From: an uncultured Parabacteroides sp.
GTDB taxonomy: Bacteria; Bacteroidota; Bacteroidia; Bacteroidales; Tannerellaceae
DNA length: 7,816 nt
Assembly: GCA_937890135.1 (NCBI GenBank)
Contig: CALBYC010000001.1
Location: 1-7,816, forward strand
Reading direction: 5' to 3'
Made by a program: the position numbers and the translations under genes
Part shown: piece after piece, positions 6,655-7,816 of the stretch
How positions within the stretch are numbered: position 1 is the stretch's first letter
Layout of the letters: the number at the start of each line of letters is the position of its first letter
The notes under the pieces: model-generated
What the model saw: only the letters and a program-made list of their open reading frames with translations
What the model was told of the DNA's origin: nothing
The model's database searches: none

Positions 6655-6689
6655 AGCATAGCACACGGATGGAACTCGTGTGCTATGCT
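6655..6689 (-). terminator. 13-bp hairpin: arabinofuranosidase terminator or operon leader structure
   Basis: A perfect 13-bp stem (6655-6667 with 6677-6689) encloses a 9-nt loop. Read on the minus strand it is followed by a T-rich but interrupted stretch (TTGATTTGTTTTCTG), so it could terminate the arabinofuranosidase transcript, whose stop is 58 nt upstream. It also lies between the candidate promoter at 6707-6714 and the exonuclease start at 6622, so transcripts from that promoter would carry it in their 5' leader. The plus side shows no T-tract. Confidence 0.6.
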
Positions 6690-6706
6690 GAAAAATGTGA
6701 GTTGCG

Positions 6707-6714
6707 CAAAGGTA
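6707..6714 (-). promoter_or_regulatory. Candidate -7 promoter element of the exonuclease-amidase-maturase-menE operon
   Basis: On the minus strand this reads TACCTTTG, an exact match to the Bacteroidetes TAnnTTTG element. It lies in the only gap upstream of the four packed minus-strand genes. No convincing TTTG -33 box is found at the expected distance; the nearest candidate is a CTTTC-like stretch about 13-15 nt upstream, which is too close. Initiation near 6700 would give a leader of about 80 nt containing the hairpin. Confidence 0.45.
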
Positions 6715-6747
6715 CAACAAAGTAATGAAAGACGGAATAGCTCTATT

Positions 6748-7816
6748 TCATTTCCTTATTTTGTATACAACAAATGTTTGTGCACCTATCGTGGCGTTAA
6801 TTTGGTTGTCCTTTACTTTGATTGGGCTTTCTTTAGGTATGATGGCATAGGGCTGTTCCAATGTGTTTTCTGCATCTGGGTCATCTGAATGGAATATGAC
6901 TTGGATACCTTCTCCAGCCAATTGCGCATTCTTTTTTAATCCGTCGAATGTAATCTGGATAGGCTGTGCCTCCTTGGACGTATTGACAACTTTGACGATG
7001 TACTCGTGTTTTGCCCCGTCCCATACCGCACTTGCAAACAACCCATTTTGATTGGCTTGACCGCTGATTGCTTTTTTGTCGAGCGTGATAGGGATGACGT
7101 TTGTCCCTTTGTTATTGCCATAGAGGTACTGTACATACCAACTGCATGTCTTGACATTTTTCAAGTTGTCAAACCAAATCAGGTCAGGACGCCATTGCCA
7201 CCCTTCCACGTGGGCTAAAAGAGGTGCGTAAGTTGCCATTTCCACCACGTCGGCGTTGCGTTCGACTCCTGTCAGGAAAGCCGCTTCTAAAAGTGAAGTT
7301 TCAAAGTGGTTCCATTTCTTCCCTTTGCCATGGCAAGCATATTCCCCGGCAAAGACTTTCGGGCCTTTGCGGTCGTAATTGTCATAGCGGCTGCCTGATT
7401 TGAGAAACCAACTCTCGGGACGGTAAAAATGTTCATCCACCAAATCTACTTTTATTCGTTTCATTTCCGGCCACAAATATTCAAAATCTTCGCCTTCTGA
7501 ACCTGGCCCCGAAGTACCTATGATTTTGATGCTTGGATACTGGTTGCGAATGGCTTTCACGAATGGTTCCAATCTGCTGGTGTATTCTTCTCCCCATTGT
7601 TCATTGCCTATGGCCAGATATTTTAAATGGAAAGGTTCGGGATGTCCCATTTCGGCACGTATTTTCCCCCAAGTCGTAGAAATATCGCCATTGGCAAATT
7701 CTATCAAATCCAGGGCGTCTTGAATGTAACTGTCCAGCTGATTAACCGGCACATGCGCTTCAGGAGCGTCGTTTTGGTATTGGCATGCCAGACCACAATT
7801 GACTACAGGCAGGGGC
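6748..7816 (-). CDS. GH51 alpha-L-arabinofuranosidase, C-terminal part (5' end beyond window)
   Basis: It releases terminal alpha-L-arabinofuranose from arabinan or arabinoxylan side chains, probably in the periplasm given the usual signal peptide in Bacteroides homologues (not visible here). The 355 visible residues cover the second half of the (beta/alpha)8 barrel and the C-terminal beta domain. The acid/base glutamate is in AIGNEQWG (codon 7600-7602) and the nucleophile in VFAGEYACHG (codon 7342-7344), the two landmark motifs of the family. The frame is open to the right edge and the sequence just inside it (PLPVVNCGLACQYQND) is conserved GH51, so the GTG at 7752 is internal, not the start. 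Full-length Bacteroides relatives are commonly about 650 residues with an N-terminal carbohydrate-binding region. It is followed by a hairpin and a separate operon, so it probably belongs to a locus further right. Confidence 0.92.
   Translation of the reverse strand, partial: PLPVVNCGLACQYQNDAPEAHVPVNQLDSYIQDALDLIEFANGDISTTWGKIRAEMGHPEPFHLKYLAIGNEQWGEEYTSRLEPFVKAIRNQYPSIKIIGTSGPGSEGEDFEYLWPEMKRIKVDLVDEHFYRPESWFLKSGSRYDNYDRKGPKVFAGEYACHGKGKKWNHFETSLLEAAFLTGVERNADVVEMATYAPLLAHVEGWQWRPDLIWFDNLKNVKTCSWYVQYLYGNNKGTNVIPITLDKKAISGQANQNGLFASAVWDGAKHEYIVKVVNTSKEAQPIQITFDGLKKNAQLAGEGIQVIFHSDDPDAENTLEQPYAIIPKESPIKVKDNQINATIGAQTFVVYKIRK

Noticed and set aside
6623..6664. Upstream ATG giving the DEDDh exonuclease 14 more residues
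   Set aside because: The extension lies in the leader and includes part of the hairpin arm; family proteins begin just before the FDLETTG motif.
7081..7752. GTG at 7752 as the start of a complete gene
   Set aside because: The same frame is open to the window edge and encodes conserved GH51 sequence upstream of it.
1..7816. Defence system, toxin-antitoxin pair, CRISPR array or mobile element
   Set aside because: No transposase, integrase, repeat array, terminal inverted repeats or defence-type domain set was found; the two exonucleases lie in separate operons with housekeeping partners.

Overview
The window reads as a chromosomal segment of a Bacteroidales gut bacterium (Bacteroides/Parabacteroides-like). 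Supporting signs are: an anaerobic sulfatase maturase that closely resembles the Bacteroides thetaiotaomicron enzyme as I remember it; a short-form MenE; a DUF5063 protein; a GH51 arabinofuranosidase of the type common in Bacteroides; promoter elements of the TAnnTTTG type used by the Bacteroidetes primary sigma factor; and mostly weak Shine-Dalgarno sequences. No mobile element, CRISPR array, tRNA or rRNA gene was found. Base composition looks even across the genes by eye.

Layout. Bases 1-52 carry the 3' end of an unseen transcript that stops at a strong rho-independent terminator. Bases 53-298 are intergenic and hold a probable promoter with a perfect 14-bp palindrome inside its spacer. Bases 299-2622 are a plus-strand operon: a DUF5063 protein, a DEDDy 3'-5' exonuclease overlapping it by 4 nt, and an RlmI-like 23S rRNA cytosine methyltransferase 12 nt further on. 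A bidirectional hairpin terminator (2651-2694) separates this from a minus-strand operon whose genes lie within 10 nt of each other or overlap: DEDDh exonuclease (start 6622), Amidase_3 cell-wall amidase (start 6053), anaerobic sulfatase-maturating enzyme (start 5047) and MenE (start 3796). Upstream of that operon are a TACCTTTG promoter motif and a 13-bp hairpin. Beyond them, running off the right edge, is the C-terminal part of a GH51 alpha-L-arabinofuranosidase on the minus strand.

How the genes work together. The plus-strand operon has an RNA/nucleic-acid theme: nuclease, rRNA methyltransferase and an uncharacterised acidic partner. The minus-strand operon mixes unrelated jobs: nuclease, peptidoglycan hydrolysis, formylglycine maturation of sulfatases, and menaquinone synthesis. 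The arabinofuranosidase and the sulfatase maturase both fit a glycan-foraging anaerobe. No sulfatase and no other men gene is visible here. I see mostly recognisable housekeeping and accessory genes rather than a clear new defence or mobile system. The best leads are the uncharacterised DUF5063-exonuclease-methyltransferase unit, the palindrome in its promoter, and the leader hairpin of the minus-strand operon. All functions are inferred from sequence motifs alone.
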